Shown here: piece after piece, positions 25,804 through 35,705 of the stretch | Layout of the letters: each line of letters starts with the position of its first letter | Numbering within the stretch: the first letter of the stretch is position 1 | Assembly: GCF_000374465.1 (NCBI RefSeq) | Contig: NZ_KB894531.1 | Span: 248,001 to 312,000 of the forward strand | Source: Ahrensia kielensis DSM 5890 | GTDB taxonomy: Bacteria > Pseudomonadota > Alphaproteobacteria > Rhizobiales > Rhizobiaceae | DNA: 64,000 bases | Direction: 5' to 3' | Translations under genes and position numbers: made by a program | The notes under the pieces: model-generated | What the model was told of the DNA's origin: nothing | Seen by the model: the letters and a program-made list of their open reading frames with translations, nothing else | The model's database searches: none

Positions 25804-26799
25804 TCAAGCGGGCTTAATGACTGCTTCTGATTTTAACGGGCGGGCCATCAATTGGGCAATGGCTTCATCGACATTGATAGAGCCAGATAATAATTCATTG
25901 ACGGCAAAAATCAGCGGCGCATCAATATTGTTATTCTGTGCGATCGAAGCGGCAATTTGAGCTGTTTTGACACCTTCGGCTAATTTCATATGTGTGAGAT
26001 CTTCGCCGCGCCCGATGGCGGCGCCATAGGCGAAATTACGTGATTTTTCAGAGCTGCAGGTCAATACGAGGTCGCCAAAGCCAGATAGGCCGCTCAATGT
26101 TTCGGCTTGTGCGCCCAAGGCCAGTGCAACGCGCTGTAATTCAGCAAATCCGCGTGTTGTGAGCGCAGCAAGAGCGCTTGCGCCCAAGGACCGTCCGTGA
26201 ACAATGCCAGCCGCTATGGCCAAAACATTTTTCAAAGCGCCGCCATAATCAACGCCCAATTGATCATTGCTGGCATAGCAGCGTAGATTTTTATTCGAAA
26301 GTGCAGCACAAAGCGCCAGCGCTGTTTTGGTTTCATCAGCGGCAATTGTTACGGCTGTGGGCAGATTGCTTGCAACATCAATGGCAAAACTTGGGCCGGA
26401 AAGCGTTGCAACCTGATGGTTTGGGAAAATGCGGTGCAGAATTTGCCCCATTGTTTCGCCCGTGTTCTGATCGATACCCTTGGCGCAAGAAATAATTACT
26501 GTACCGGAACCGATGCTCGAGGCAATCTTTTGCGCCGTATCAGCCAGTGTTTGAGCAGGCGTTACCAGCAAGATGATATCTGCGCCTGAAATGCTTTCCA
26601 GCAAAGCATCGCTAAAGGTGAGGTTCGTGCTCAGTTGTACGCCGGATAAATATTTATCGTTACGGCCGCTCTCACGCATCAATTGCATTTGCGCTGGATC
26701 GCGGCCCCACAATGTTACAGTTTTGCCATTGGCGGCTTGGTTTGAGGCAAGGGCAGTTCCCCATGCGCCTGAACCTAAAACAGTGATTTTGTTGCTCAT
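25804..26799 (-). CDS. gpsA: Glycerol-3-phosphate dehydrogenase [NAD(P)+]
   Basis: Makes sn-glycerol 3-phosphate from dihydroxyacetone phosphate for phospholipid synthesis. 331 residues. The Rossmann motif [12 protein letters not shown] is at the N-terminus; [21 protein letters not shown] and the catalytic lysine block [16 protein letters not shown] with the later GFGDLVLTC are all intact. The gene starts within the tsaD stop (ATGA overlap, 26796-26799), so translation is probably coupled to tsaD. Confidence 0.96.
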   Translation of the reverse strand: MSNKITVLGSGAWGTALASNQAANGKTVTLWGRDPAQMQLMRESGRNDKYLSGVQLSTNLTFSDALLESISGADIILLVTPAQTLADTAQKIASSIGSGTVIISCAKGIDQNTGETMGQILHRIFPNHQVATLSGPSFAIDVASNLPTAVTIAADETKTALALCAALSNKNLRCYASNDQLGVDYGGALKNVLAIAAGIVHGRSLGASALAALTTRGFAELQRVALALGAQAETLSGLSGFGDLVLTCSSEKSRNFAYGAAIGRGEDLTHMKLAEGVKTAQIAASIAQNNNIDAPLIFAVNELLSGSINVDEAIAQLMARPLKSEAVIKPA

Positions 26800-27878
26800 G
26801 CTTTTGCGCCTTTTTTGCCTGAGCCGATAATCGGTGCGCTATCGCTATCCAATGGCCAGCGTGGGCGGGGAATAGCGTCCATATCAGATTGTGCACCAGC
26901 TGCCAGCTGTTCAAGCCCTGCCCAAGCAATCATTGCTGCATTGTCGGTACAAAGCGCGATAGGCGGCGCAAGGAATGAAAAGCCTTGCTCGGCACATGCT
27001 GCCTCCAGCATCGTGCGTATTGCCTTATTGGCCGCGACACCGCCCGCAACAACAAGCGTTGGTTGGTCATCGATAAATTCATTTCGGTAACGTGACAAGC
27101 TGCGCGAAACACGATCTTTGAGCGATTCTGTAACGGCAAGTTGAAACGAAGCGCATAGATCATTAATGTCATGTTCTTTAAGCGGGCCAAGCTCGGTTGC
27201 CTGTCTGCGCAGGGCTGTTTTCAAGCCTGAAAAGGAGAAATCCAAACGATCTTCACCTTTGAGCGGACGGGGCAAAGAAAAGCGCTTTGCATCGCCTTTA
27301 AGCGCATGTTGTTCAACAGCAGGGCCGCCCGGATAGGCAAGCCCTAAAAGCTTAGCCGTCTTATCAAATGCTTCGCCCAGCGCATCATCAATTGTTGATG
27401 CCCAGCGCTCATAATCGCCAAGCGAACGCACAAGGACGATTTGTGTATGCCCGCCTGAGACCAGCAACAATAAATAGGGAAATTTAATGCCATCGGTGAG
27501 GCGTGCGGTGAGGGCATGGCCCTCCAGATGATTAATCGGCAAGAAGGGCTTGTTCTGCGCATAAGCAATGGCTTTGCCAGTCATCACACCAACGATTAAG
27601 CCGCCCACCAAGCCTGGACCTGTTGTCGCAGCAATGGCGTCAATATCGTCCCAGCTGCAGTCGGCATCGCTTAATGCACGTTGAATTATGCCGTCGAGTT
27701 TTTCCACATGCGCGCGTGCGGCAATTTCAGGCACAACGCCGCCAAAGGCTGCATGGTCGTCAATTTGGCTATGGACGACATTTGATAGGATTTCACCTTG
27801 GACAAGATTGGCGTCGCCGCGCACGATAGATGCAGCGGTTTCATCGCAACTTGTTTCAATACCCAATATGGTTAGCAT
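26796..27878 (-). CDS. tsaD: tRNA threonylcarbamoyladenosine (t6A) synthesis protein TsaD
   Basis: Catalytic ASKHA-fold subunit that transfers threonylcarbamoyl to A37 of ANN-decoding tRNAs, working with TsaB, TsaC and TsaE. 360 residues from [17 protein letters not shown]; metal ligands His117 and His121 are in INHLEGHA, and the nucleotide site shows SGGHTQ and later [13 protein letters not shown]. The frame is open further upstream to 28085, but that would run across the hemC promoter and start, and the family starts at this Met. It is divergent from hemC with 108 bp between starts. Confidence 0.95.
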   Translation of the reverse strand: MLTILGIETSCDETAASIVRGDANLVQGEILSNVVHSQIDDHAAFGGVVPEIAARAHVEKLDGIIQRALSDADCSWDDIDAIAATTGPGLVGGLIVGVMTGKAIAYAQNKPFLPINHLEGHALTARLTDGIKFPYLLLLVSGGHTQIVLVRSLGDYERWASTIDDALGEAFDKTAKLLGLAYPGGPAVEQHALKGDAKRFSLPRPLKGEDRLDFSFSGLKTALRRQATELGPLKEHDINDLCASFQLAVTESLKDRVSRSLSRYRNEFIDDQPTLVVAGGVAANKAIRTMLEAACAEQGFSFLAPPIALCTDNAAMIAWAGLEQLAAGAQSDMDAIPRPRWPLDSDSAPIIGSGKKGAKA

Positions 27879-27986
27879 AATAGATGGCTTGTTCTTAAGA
27901 TCGGTTTGTTGCATCACACAGCTAGACCAAAGCGGACCGCGTGCTGCTTGGATTTGGCCTAACACGAATGAAAAAGGTTGCAAATA

Positions 27987-28922
27987 GTGGCTTCGACCCC
28001 GCAAAAAATCGGGATTGGTACCCGTGGCAGTCCGTTGGCATTGGCGCAGGCGCATGAAGTGCGTGATCGCTTGATTGCCGCACACGGCTCAGATGCTGTT
28101 GATATCGAGATTCACGTCATTTCTGTTGTGGGTGACCGTGTTCAAGATCGCTCGCTTTCCGAGATTGGCGGCAAGGGACTTTTCACCGAGGAGATCGAAG
28201 CGAAGCTCTCCAGCGGTGATATTGATATCGCTGTTCATTCGTCCAAAGACATGCCGACCAAATTGCCAGATGGTTTGGCGCTGATTGCGTTTCTTGAACG
28301 CGAAGATCCGCGCGATGCCTTTATCAGCCATTCGGTAAAAAACATTCTGGAAATGCCAGAAGGTGCGGTGCTTGGAACCTCCTCTTTGCGGCGTCAGGCG
28401 CTGGCACTGCGTGCGCGTCCTGATTTGAAGATTGTTGGCTTTCGCGGCAATGTGCAAACACGGCTTAAAAAATTAAGCGATGGTGTTGCCGATGCGACAT
28501 TGCTTGCCAGTGCCGGTCTTCGCAGGCTTGGCATGATAGATATTGCTGCTGATCTGATTGATATGAGCATTTTTCCACCTGCGCCGGGTCAAGGTGCGAT
28601 TTGTGTTGAAGGCCGAATTGGTGATCAGCGAGTACTCGACCTTATTGAACCGCTAAGACATCAACCAACTGAAATTGCACTTGTGTGCGAACGTGCCTTT
28701 CTTGCGACCCTTGATGGATCGTGCCGTACACCGATAGCAGCTTATGCGACGATTGATGGGGACCATATTTCTTTTAGCGGCACAATTTTGCGCCCAGATG
28801 GCACAGAGGCATATGACATTAAAATGGAAGGGCGCATTGGCGAGGCGGCGGAAATCGGCATGCGCGCTGGTGCACAGCTAAGAGCGACCGCAGGCGATGA
28901 TTTTTTCAAGGACTGGCAATAA
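27987..28922 (+). CDS. hemC: Porphobilinogen deaminase (hydroxymethylbilane synthase)
   Basis: Polymerises four porphobilinogens to hydroxymethylbilane in tetrapyrrole synthesis. 311 residues: [16 protein letters not shown] at the N-terminus, HSSKDMPT, the Arg-rich [19 protein letters not shown], and the dipyrromethane-cofactor Cys246 in LDGSCRTPI. The GTG at 27987 is chosen because AAAAAGG ends 9 bases upstream and the first residues then fit the family length; a TTG at 27978 abuts that site. hemD follows immediately. Confidence 0.95.
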   Translation: MASTPQKIGIGTRGSPLALAQAHEVRDRLIAAHGSDAVDIEIHVISVVGDRVQDRSLSEIGGKGLFTEEIEAKLSSGDIDIAVHSSKDMPTKLPDGLALIAFLEREDPRDAFISHSVKNILEMPEGAVLGTSSLRRQALALRARPDLKIVGFRGNVQTRLKKLSDGVADATLLASAGLRRLGMIDIAADLIDMSIFPPAPGQGAICVEGRIGDQRVLDLIEPLRHQPTEIALVCERAFLATLDGSCRTPIAAYATIDGDHISFSGTILRPDGTEAYDIKMEGRIGEAAEIGMRAGAQLRATAGDDFFKDWQ

Positions 28923-28923
28923 T

Positions 28924-29667
28924 TTGAATAAGGCTAACGCGCCGACAATTCTTGTTACGAGGCCAGAGCCGGGCGCTTCTGTTACCGCAGAGAAGTTGAA
29001 AGCCGCTGGCTTCAATGTCGTCATTCAGCCTTTTACGCAGATGGTTGCGAAACCTGTCATCGCCGATCACGCTAGGTTTCGCGGTGTAACCGCTATTATT
29101 GTGACAAGCGCTAATGCGCTGCGCTATCTATCAAATGATATTGCGGCAGAACTATCTAGTTTGCGGGTTTTTACCGTTGGCGATGCAACGCAGCAGGAAG
29201 CCCTGCGGCAAGGGTTTAAAAATGTACGCTCTGCCGATGGGGATGCGCAAAACCTAATCAGTTTACTTCGACGCGAACTCACAGCCACAGACCGTGTTGT
29301 TTATCTTTGCGGTGCCATTCGCACACCAGACATAGAAGAAGAGCTTGATCGCCTGAAATTAGATTTCACTGCGCTTGAAACATATCACACGCAAAAAATA
29401 AGTCAGTTAACTGGTAAATTAGATGCACTCTTCGTAAAAACCAATATTGATGCCGTTTGTTTTTACTCAAGTGTGTCAGCGCAGCTTTTTGCGGGTTATG
29501 TTGAAGCGGCTGTCGATCAATCTAAGATGCTGAATATACATTACTTTTGTATATCAGAGCGCGCTAAATTAAGCTTGCCAGAGCCATTAAGAGGCCGCGC
29601 ATATATATGCGAAAAACCCAAGGATGATGCGATGATCGATCTCCTCGTTAAGCACTATAACGCATAG
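28924..29667 (+). CDS. hemD: Uroporphyrinogen-III synthase
   Basis: Closes and inverts hydroxymethylbilane to uroporphyrinogen III. About 247 residues; the weakly conserved family shows TILVTRPEPGASVTAEKLKA, IIVTSANALRYL, FTVGDAT, VYLCGAIRTPDIEEEL and a late FYSSVSAQLF. The start is uncertain: a TTG at 28924, one base after the hemC stop, gives a compact N-terminus with AAGGA 11 bases before it, while an ATG at 28897 would overlap hemC by 26 bp. The gene directly follows hemC, its pathway partner. Confidence 0.88.
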   Translation: MNKANAPTILVTRPEPGASVTAEKLKAAGFNVVIQPFTQMVAKPVIADHARFRGVTAIIVTSANALRYLSNDIAAELSSLRVFTVGDATQQEALRQGFKNVRSADGDAQNLISLLRRELTATDRVVYLCGAIRTPDIEEELDRLKLDFTALETYHTQKISQLTGKLDALFVKTNIDAVCFYSSVSAQLFAGYVEAAVDQSKMLNIHYFCISERAKLSLPEPLRGRAYICEKPKDDAMIDLLVKHYNA

Positions 29668-29750
29668 TTGTAAGATTCTTTGTCCTTGCTGCTTTCGCTT
29701 TGCTATCACCATGCTAAATATCTATGAGACAATCCCAACTGGAGACAGAA

Positions 29751-31100
29751 ATGGCCAGGTCCAATAATACACGCCGCACCCCGAACACGCGAAAGCCTGT
29801 AACAATTGATCTTGAGGCAAAGCCGGTTGAGACCGACGATGTGTCGGTTGATACGACGCCAACTGATTCTGTCGATGTTCCTGCGGATGAGAGCCAAACT
29901 CCAGAACCGGTAGCGTTTGATGCGCTCGATGATAAAAAATCTGAAAAGCCGGATGCTGATGATTCACCATCTAACCCACAGGAAGAGGCTGCGCCAAGTG
30001 CTGCACCGAGCGCTAAAAAATCAGGTAATGGCGGCTCGGGCGCTGTTATGGGCGGATTGATTGGCGGCCTTATTGCACTCATAGGGCTCGGCGGTTTGCA
30101 GTGGGCCAATGTGCTGCCCTCATTTGGGAGCGCGCAAACACAGGCCGCAGACACCACATTGCTGGAAACCGATATTGCGACGTTGAAAAGCCAGCTTGCT
30201 AAGCTGGAAGAAACCTCAAGCGGTAATAATGATGCGGCTGCCATGTCATCTGATGTTGAAGCGCAATTAAGTGCAGCTTCGATTGCTTTTGAAAAAGCTA
30301 CAACGCGCATTCAAGTCATTGAACAATCGGTTGCTGATCTTGGTGAAAAGGTCGGCGCACTTGAATCCAATGTTTCAAGCGCCGGTACTGGTGAAGCTGG
30401 CAGCATTTCGGTTGCCGTTAGCGAACAATTATCAGCTTTGACTGAACAGCTCAGCGGGCTTGAGGAAAATATCGCCCAGCAAGGCACGAAATTAAGTGCT
30501 GTTGAAACCGCACTTACCGAGCAGATCAATGCGCTTGAAAGCCGTGTTGTCAGTGTCGAGGACATTACAGCCGATGGCAATACCAATGCTGGTGTTGCAA
30601 CAGCGATTGCATCTGCGGGTCTGAAATCAGCAATTGATCGCGGCGGCTCTTTCATGGCCGAGCTTGAGGCTTTTGCCACGGTTTCGCAAAAAGCAGAAAT
30701 TATTGATGGCTTGCGCAATTACGCTGCTGCTGGCGTTCCAACGATAAACCAGCTGTCGGATGAGTTTTCATCTGTTGCCAATAAAATTGTCGCAACCGGA
30801 CAGGGTCTTGATGAAAATGCCAGTGTTACAGAGCGTTTGATGCAATCGGCACGCTCGCTTGTTCAAGTGCGTCCTGTTGGCGAAGTTGAAGGCGAAACAC
30901 CTGGTGCCATAGCAGCACGCATCGAAACACGGTTGAAAAGCAGCGATCTTGCTGGTGCGCTTGCGCAGTGGGAAACGCTGCCTGAAGCTGCCAAAAATGT
31001 ATCGGCAGCGTTTGCCGAGAAAATGCGGGCACGGCAAAGTGTGGATGAGCTGGTCGCACAAGCGCTGACCAGTGCGATGGCAACCACATCCGCGAATTAA
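29751..31100 (+). CDS. Mitofilin/Mic60-like inner-membrane protein (COG4223)
   Basis: A 449-residue membrane protein. The cytoplasmic N-terminus (1-95) is disordered and rich in Pro, Asp and Glu. One glycine-rich membrane helix follows (about 98-118, MGGLIGGLIALIGLGGLQW), then a long predicted coiled coil (about 135-285) and a C-terminal helical mitofilin-like region (DLAGALAQWETLPEAAKN). Alphaproteobacterial Mic60 is the bacterial relative of the mitochondrial crista-shaping protein and is linked to heme genes. I chose the ATG at 29751, with GGAG 8 bases ahead, over 29724. It sits between hemD and the HemY-like gene in one apparent operon. Confidence 0.87.
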   Translation: MARSNNTRRTPNTRKPVTIDLEAKPVETDDVSVDTTPTDSVDVPADESQTPEPVAFDALDDKKSEKPDADDSPSNPQEEAAPSAAPSAKKSGNGGSGAVMGGLIGGLIALIGLGGLQWANVLPSFGSAQTQAADTTLLETDIATLKSQLAKLEETSSGNNDAAAMSSDVEAQLSAASIAFEKATTRIQVIEQSVADLGEKVGALESNVSSAGTGEAGSISVAVSEQLSALTEQLSGLEENIAQQGTKLSAVETALTEQINALESRVVSVEDITADGNTNAGVATAIASAGLKSAIDRGGSFMAELEAFATVSQKAEIIDGLRNYAAAGVPTINQLSDEFSSVANKIVATGQGLDENASVTERLMQSARSLVQVRPVGEVEGETPGAIAARIETRLKSSDLAGALAQWETLPEAAKNVSAAFAEKMRARQSVDELVAQALTSAMATTSAN

Positions 31101-31122
31101 TTCGATCAAAGGGAAATAACAG

Positions 31123-32748
31123 ATGTTACGCGTATTATTCTTCGTATTGATCGTTTTTGCACTTGGCTTTGGCTTTGCTTTTCTTGCCGATATTCCAGGT
31201 GAAGTTGTTTTAACGGTCGCCAATCAAGAAATCACAATTTCGCTTATGGTTGCGGCCATTGCTATTGTTACGGTAATCGTCGCTGTGATGTTTATCTGGT
31301 GGGTATTAAAGCTTTTGCTCACATCGCCAGACCGTGTGCAGCGGTTTTTCCGCTCACGCAAACGCGATAGAGGGTATCAATCCTTATCGACGGGCATGAT
31401 TGCGGCGGGTGCTGGTGACGGCGCTACTGCGCGCAAAATGCTTAAGCGGGCTGACGGCCTGCTTGATTCGACGACAGAACCACTTTTGCATCTGCTGGAC
31501 GCGCAAGCGATGATGCTTGAGGGGCGTTATGATGATGCGCGTAAAAAATTCGAAGAAATGCTGGAAGATCCTGAAACGCGTTTGCTTAGTTTGCGCGGGC
31601 TTTATGTTGAAGCACAACGCCTTGGTGAGCGCGATGCACAGCGCCATTATGCCGAAAAGGCTGTTGAAGTCGCGCCGCAGCTTAACTGGGCAAGCAATGC
31701 AGCCCTTGATCTTAAAACGGCCGATGGTGATTGGGATGGTGCCATTCGCCTGCTCGATAAACAAAAAAGCGCCAAACAGGTTAGCAAAGAAGATGCAGCG
31801 CGTAAGCGCGCTGTTCTTTTAACGGCAATGGCGATGGAATTTGCAGAAACGGATCCTGCAAAAGCAAAATCTGCAGGTATGGAAGCGCATAAGCTTGCGC
31901 CGGAATTTGCACCAGCGGCGGTCGCAGCAGCAGAAGCTGCCTTTGGGCTTAATGAAACACGGCGCGGCGTGAAAATCCTAGAGACAACATGGCGCAAAGA
32001 GCCGCATCCGCAAGTTGGCCTTGCCTATGTGAATGCAAAAGCTGGCGAATCGGCTGCCGACCGGCTTAAACGTGCCAAGCGGCTTGAGCAGATCAAACCA
32101 TCCCATGTGGAAACCAATATGATTGTTGGTCAGATGGCGATGGAAGCGGGTGAATTTGAAACAGCCCGCCGTGCTGTGGCTGATGTGCTTAAAGCTGAAC
32201 CGCGCGAAAGCGCCTTTGTGTTGATGGCCGATATTGAAGATGCTGAAACAGGCGATCAGGGCAAAGTGCGTGAATGGATGGCGCGGGCCGTTCGTGCGCC
32301 GCGCGATGCAGCGTGGACAGCAGACGGCTTTGTTTCGCAAAAATGGGCACCGTTTTCACCATTAACTGGCAAGATCGACGCATTTGAATGGAAGGTGCCT
32401 GTTGAAACTGTTGGCGCAAAAATGATCGAAAACGATCTTGATCCAATGGAGCCGGGCAAAACAGCTGAAGTATTAACCGCAGAAATTGCAGCCGCTGGCG
32501 CAATTATTGCAGGTGTAGTGGAAGCCGATATTGAAAAGGCGGCTGAGACACAGCCACCTAAAGAGGCAAAAAACACTGCCGCTGAGGTTGCTCAAGCGAT
32601 TGTGGTTGAGACACCTTTGAAAGAAGACGTGGAACAAGACGAGGCTCTTGATAGTTCTGCGGAAGAGCTAAAAGTGCCAATTCCGGATGATCCGGGTATT
32701 GATCCAGATGAAAAACCGGAAGAAGATCGGCGGTTCCGGTTGTTCTGA
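31123..32748 (+). CDS. HemY-domain TPR membrane protein
   Basis: A 541-residue protein with two N-terminal membrane helices (about 3-22 and 41-65) and the HemY_N region, then tetratricopeptide-like helices (LDAQAMMLEGRYDDARKKFE, REMLRD-like repeats through about 400) and an acidic, low-complexity tail (about 450-541) ending PEEDRRFRLF. It is not the oxidase of the same name in Bacillus; the proteobacterial HemY has no proven enzymatic role. Its place after Mic60 suggests a membrane-scaffold function with it (inference). Confidence 0.87.
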   Translation: MLRVLFFVLIVFALGFGFAFLADIPGEVVLTVANQEITISLMVAAIAIVTVIVAVMFIWWVLKLLLTSPDRVQRFFRSRKRDRGYQSLSTGMIAAGAGDGATARKMLKRADGLLDSTTEPLLHLLDAQAMMLEGRYDDARKKFEEMLEDPETRLLSLRGLYVEAQRLGERDAQRHYAEKAVEVAPQLNWASNAALDLKTADGDWDGAIRLLDKQKSAKQVSKEDAARKRAVLLTAMAMEFAETDPAKAKSAGMEAHKLAPEFAPAAVAAAEAAFGLNETRRGVKILETTWRKEPHPQVGLAYVNAKAGESAADRLKRAKRLEQIKPSHVETNMIVGQMAMEAGEFETARRAVADVLKAEPRESAFVLMADIEDAETGDQGKVREWMARAVRAPRDAAWTADGFVSQKWAPFSPLTGKIDAFEWKVPVETVGAKMIENDLDPMEPGKTAEVLTAEIAAAGAIIAGVVEADIEKAAETQPPKEAKNTAAEVAQAIVVETPLKEDVEQDEALDSSAEELKVPIPDDPGIDPDEKPEEDRRFRLF

Positions 32749-32768
32749 AGAAAATTTAGGGACGAAAT

Positions 32769-33245
32769 ATGTTTGACAAAATACTGAACTTTTTAGGCAC
32801 TCTTGGCGAGGATCGCCAAGCCTCAAGCGATGATTTTGCAGACAATGATCCTCGTCTATGCGCGACGGCCTTAATGTACCATGTCATCCGCGCCGATGGT
32901 GTGTTGCGCGACGTTGAAAAAGAACGGTTTGAAACGCTGGTGCGCCGCGAAAATGATTTCGAAGGCGCGGAGCTTAATAAGCTGCTTGAGGCCGCAAAGC
33001 TTGCCGATAATGAAGCGATTGATCTCTATAAGTTCACCAGCGTATTACGCATGGGTTTAGAGATGGAAGACCGCGTTCACTTTGTCGAACTCTTGTGGGA
33101 ACTGGTCTATTCTGATGGCGAGCGTCACGAATTGGAAGACAATGTTGTCTGGCGCATATCTGAACTGTTAGGCGTTGACGGCAGCGACCGTGTTGCGATG
33201 CGCCAACGTGTTCAAAGGCGCATGGAGGGCGATGCTGAAGGATGA
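32769..33245 (+). CDS. TerB-family protein
   Basis: A 158-residue soluble helical protein with a TerB/DjlA-like fold: CATALMYHVIRADGVLRDVE followed by KERFETLVRREN and VELLWELVYSDGERHELEDN. The paired acidic ADGxxxxxE and SDGExxxxE motifs are those thought to bind metal in TerB-like domains. Exact function unknown; no tellurite-resistance operon is present. It is the fifth gene of the hem-Mic60 row, and its stop overlaps the next start by 4 bp. Confidence 0.86.
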   Translation: MFDKILNFLGTLGEDRQASSDDFADNDPRLCATALMYHVIRADGVLRDVEKERFETLVRRENDFEGAELNKLLEAAKLADNEAIDLYKFTSVLRMGLEMEDRVHFVELLWELVYSDGERHELEDNVVWRISELLGVDGSDRVAMRQRVQRRMEGDAEG

Positions 33246-33958
33246 GTATTGTAGAGCTTAAAAAGCCGATCCTCATCATTCTTCATCAAGAAACGTCAAC
33301 ACCTGGCCGTGTTGGCCAGCGGCTTATGCAACGTGGTTATGGGCTGGATATACGCCGCCCACGCTTTGGCGATGCGTTGCCTCACACATTGGATGAACAT
33401 TCCGGCGTGGTTGTCTTTGGCGGCCCCATGAGCGCCAATGCTAAAGAAGAATTTATGCGGGTTGAAACCGATTGGCTTTCAGTCCCGCTGAACGAAGATA
33501 AACCGTTGATAGGCATTTGTCTCGGCGCTCAAATGTTGGTGAACCATCTTGGTGGCAGCGTTTATGGCGAACCAGCAGATAATGTTGAAATTGGTTGGTA
33601 TGATTTAGAGCCAACACAAGCAGGCCAAACACTGTTGGATTGGCCTGAGAAGATTTATCAGTTTCATACCGAAGGCTTTACGCTTCCTTCTGGTGCGGAA
33701 CTTTTAGCCAAATCTGCTGACTTTCCTAATCAGGCTTTTCGCTATGGTAAGAATGCTTGGGCTGTGCAGTTTCATACCGAACTCACGCTGGCGATGATGC
33801 ACCGCTGGGTCGTGCATGGTGCACATCGTTTTGAATTACCCAATGCACAAATTGGCAAGGACCATTTATTGGGGCGCTATCTTTATGATGCACCGGTTTC
33901 TAAATGGCTCGATGATTTTCTCGACATTGTTTTTGGCAAACAGAATTTCGCCGTTTAA
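33242..33958 (+). CDS. Class I glutamine amidotransferase-like protein
   Basis: A 238-residue stand-alone GATase domain similar to the glutaminase part of GMP synthase. The nucleophile elbow is GICLGAQML and the His/Glu pair is in WAVQFHTELT. It has no synthetase domain; stand-alone relatives act on small molecules such as gamma-glutamyl compounds. Starts within the TerB stop (ATGA) and overlaps the opposite-strand MFS gene by 4 bp at its end. Confidence 0.9.
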   Translation: MSIVELKKPILIILHQETSTPGRVGQRLMQRGYGLDIRRPRFGDALPHTLDEHSGVVVFGGPMSANAKEEFMRVETDWLSVPLNEDKPLIGICLGAQMLVNHLGGSVYGEPADNVEIGWYDLEPTQAGQTLLDWPEKIYQFHTEGFTLPSGAELLAKSADFPNQAFRYGKNAWAVQFHTELTLAMMHRWVVHGAHRFELPNAQIGKDHLLGRYLYDAPVSKWLDDFLDIVFGKQNFAV

Positions 33959-35199
33959 TCGCGGTGTTCTAAATGGCGTGCATTGAGCAATTTAGGGAAT
34001 TTCCATGCCCAAATGCCTGCAACTGCAATTGCGCCAACACCGCCAAACACAACAGCTGGCACTGCGCCAAGCCATGCAGCCATAAAGCCTGCACGGAACT
34101 CGCCCAGTTCGTTTGAAGCACCAAGAAACACCATGTTGACCGCATTAACGCGGCCGCGTACTTCGTCCGGTGTCCACAATTGCAGCAATGTTTCGCGGAT
34201 ATAGACGCTGACCATGTCCGCAGCGCCAATCAGGCCGAGCGCGATGATGGATAGCCACGTGCTTGTGGAAAGCCCAAAGATTATTGTGAAGACACCAAAT
34301 AGCCCCACAAAGGCGAACATGATGCGTCCAGCATGATCTCGCACTGGAGAGGCTGCAAGCCACGCAGCAACAAGCAGAGCGCCAATGCCAGGCGCTGCCC
34401 GCAACAGCCCAAGTCCCCAAGGGCCAAGATGTAGAATATCACGTGCGTAAATCGGCAATAATGCGATAGCACCGCCTAAGAGAACGGCGAAAAGATCGAG
34501 TGAAATTGCACCCAAAACCACTTTTTCTTTGCGGATATAGCGCAGCCCATCAAACAGCGATGAAAAGCTCGTTTTGATAATTTTAGCGGGTGCTTTTGGT
34601 TTTGGAATTAAAACAATCAGAAAGAGCGAAATCGCGAATAAAACGGAGGCGACACTATAAGCAATATTAGCGCCCAATCCATAAAGAAGGCCGCCAGCGA
34701 CAGGACCGCCAATGGAGGCTAATTGCCATGCGGATGAGTTCCACGCAACGGCATTTGGAAATATGTGTGTGGGTACAAGATTGACGACAAGGGACTGCGA
34801 TGCAGGTCCGTAGAATGCGCGTGCAATGCCAAAGCCGAAAAGTGCCACAAAAATAGGAAGCGGTGATGCAAGGCCGCGGATGGAAAAATATAAGATCGCT
34901 AAAGCACAAACAAGTTCTGCTGCTATAGCAAGGCCCATTACGGTGCGCCGTCCATAGCGGTCGGCAACAGCTCCGGTGACAAGAACCAGCAAAAGCACGG
35001 GCGCGAATTGTACCAAGCCAATGATACCCAAATCCATTGGGTTGCGCGTTAAATCATAAATTTGCCAAGCAACGGAAACGGCGACGATCTGAATTGCGAA
35101 TGTGGAAAAAAGGCGTGCTGTCCAATATTTCGCATATGCCGAATAGGAAAACGCGGCAAAGCGGGTGGGTTGCTCAGATATTGGTGTTTCACTTTCCAT
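33955..35199 (-). CDS. MFS transporter (MFS_3/EntS-like)
   Basis: A 414-residue major-facilitator permease with 10-12 membrane helices. It has the MFS loop motif ADRYGRRTVMG, the EntS-type N-terminus FSYSAYAKYWTARLFSTFAI and VSVAWQIYDLTRNPMDLGII, and RGRVNAVNMVFLGASNELGE in the second half. EntS exports enterobactin, but most alphaproteobacterial relatives have unknown substrates and no siderophore genes are nearby. It is divergent from the YggT gene. Confidence 0.9.
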   Translation of the reverse strand: MESETPISEQPTRFAAFSYSAYAKYWTARLFSTFAIQIVAVSVAWQIYDLTRNPMDLGIIGLVQFAPVLLLVLVTGAVADRYGRRTVMGLAIAAELVCALAILYFSIRGLASPLPIFVALFGFGIARAFYGPASQSLVVNLVPTHIFPNAVAWNSSAWQLASIGGPVAGGLLYGLGANIAYSVASVLFAISLFLIVLIPKPKAPAKIIKTSFSSLFDGLRYIRKEKVVLGAISLDLFAVLLGGAIALLPIYARDILHLGPWGLGLLRAAPGIGALLVAAWLAASPVRDHAGRIMFAFVGLFGVFTIIFGLSTSTWLSIIALGLIGAADMVSVYIRETLLQLWTPDEVRGRVNAVNMVFLGASNELGEFRAGFMAAWLGAVPAVVFGGVGAIAVAGIWAWKFPKLLNARHLEHRD

Positions 35200-35249
35200 T
35201 CGTCATCGATAAGCACTTTATTTGTGATAACCAAGCTTTTTATCCACGC

Positions 35250-35263
35250 TTAACGATCGTTAA
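35250..35263. promoter_or_regulatory. Perfect palindrome in the MFS/yggT divergent promoter
   Basis: TTAACGATCGTTAA is a perfect 14-bp palindrome between two divergent genes, 51 bp from the MFS start and 68 bp from the YggT start. It resembles two CtrA half-sites but with 6 rather than 7 bases between TTAA and TTAA. The binding protein is unknown. Confidence 0.45.
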
Positions 35264-35330
35264 TGCGCATTGGTCTTGCCTCACGGGCAAGGCTTGCCTA
35301 TTTGGTAGGAGACCAACTAAGGAGAGCGTT

Positions 35331-35624
35331 GTGGGCCTGACAATAATTCAAACCCTTTTATATGCTTTGGGCATATATAAATTCATCGTTATTGGCGCGA
35401 TTATTTTCTCATGGCTCTATGCGTTTAATGTGGTGAATAATTCCAACCAATTCGTCGCGATGCTTGGTAGCTTTTTCTACAAAGCAACAGAGCCAGTGCT
35501 TGCACCTATTCGCCGGTTTATTCCCGATCTTGGCGGAATTGATATTTCACCAATCGTATTGTTCGTGATTATCTATTTTGTTGAGCAAGCCATCGTGAAT
35601 GTGCTGGCACCTGCGATCATATAG
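35331..35624 (+). CDS. YggT family membrane protein
   Basis: A 97-residue inner-membrane protein of the YggT/Ycf19 family: two hydrophobic blocks (about 3-30 and 72-95) with the diagnostic FYKATEPVLAPIRRFIPDLG and DISPIVLFVII between or within them. Relatives are linked to osmotic tolerance and cell division or cofactor assembly in photosynthetic organisms. The GTG at 35331 is chosen because AAGGAG lies about 6 bases upstream; the frame is open further back, but that part overlaps the MFS gene on the other strand. Confidence 0.9.
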   Translation: MGLTIIQTLLYALGIYKFIVIGAIIFSWLYAFNVVNNSNQFVAMLGSFFYKATEPVLAPIRRFIPDLGGIDISPIVLFVIIYFVEQAIVNVLAPAII

Positions 35625-35651
35625 TCACGCATAAAATAGGCTGAAACTAAA

Positions 35652-35689
35652 AATGCGCTGAAACCTTGAGTTCCAGCGCATTGTTTTAG
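35652..35689. terminator. Bidirectional terminator between yggT and ppa
   Basis: AATGCGCTG (35652-35660) pairs with CAGCGCATT (35674-35682). On the plus strand it is followed by GTTTTAG, on the minus strand by TTTTTAG. A second small palindrome (AATAATCA-TAT-TGATTATT) sits between it and the end of ppa. Confidence 0.8.
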
Positions 35690-35705
35690 TCAATAATCAT
35701 ATTGA

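Noticed and set aside
26796-28085. Long form of tsaD starting at 28085
   Set aside because: It would extend across the divergent hemC promoter and start and add 69 residues unlike the family; [13 protein letters not shown] at 27878 is the normal N-terminus.
35250-35263. CtrA site in the MFS/YggT promoter
   Set aside because: The TTAA boxes are 6 rather than 7 bases apart; better described as an unassigned palindrome.
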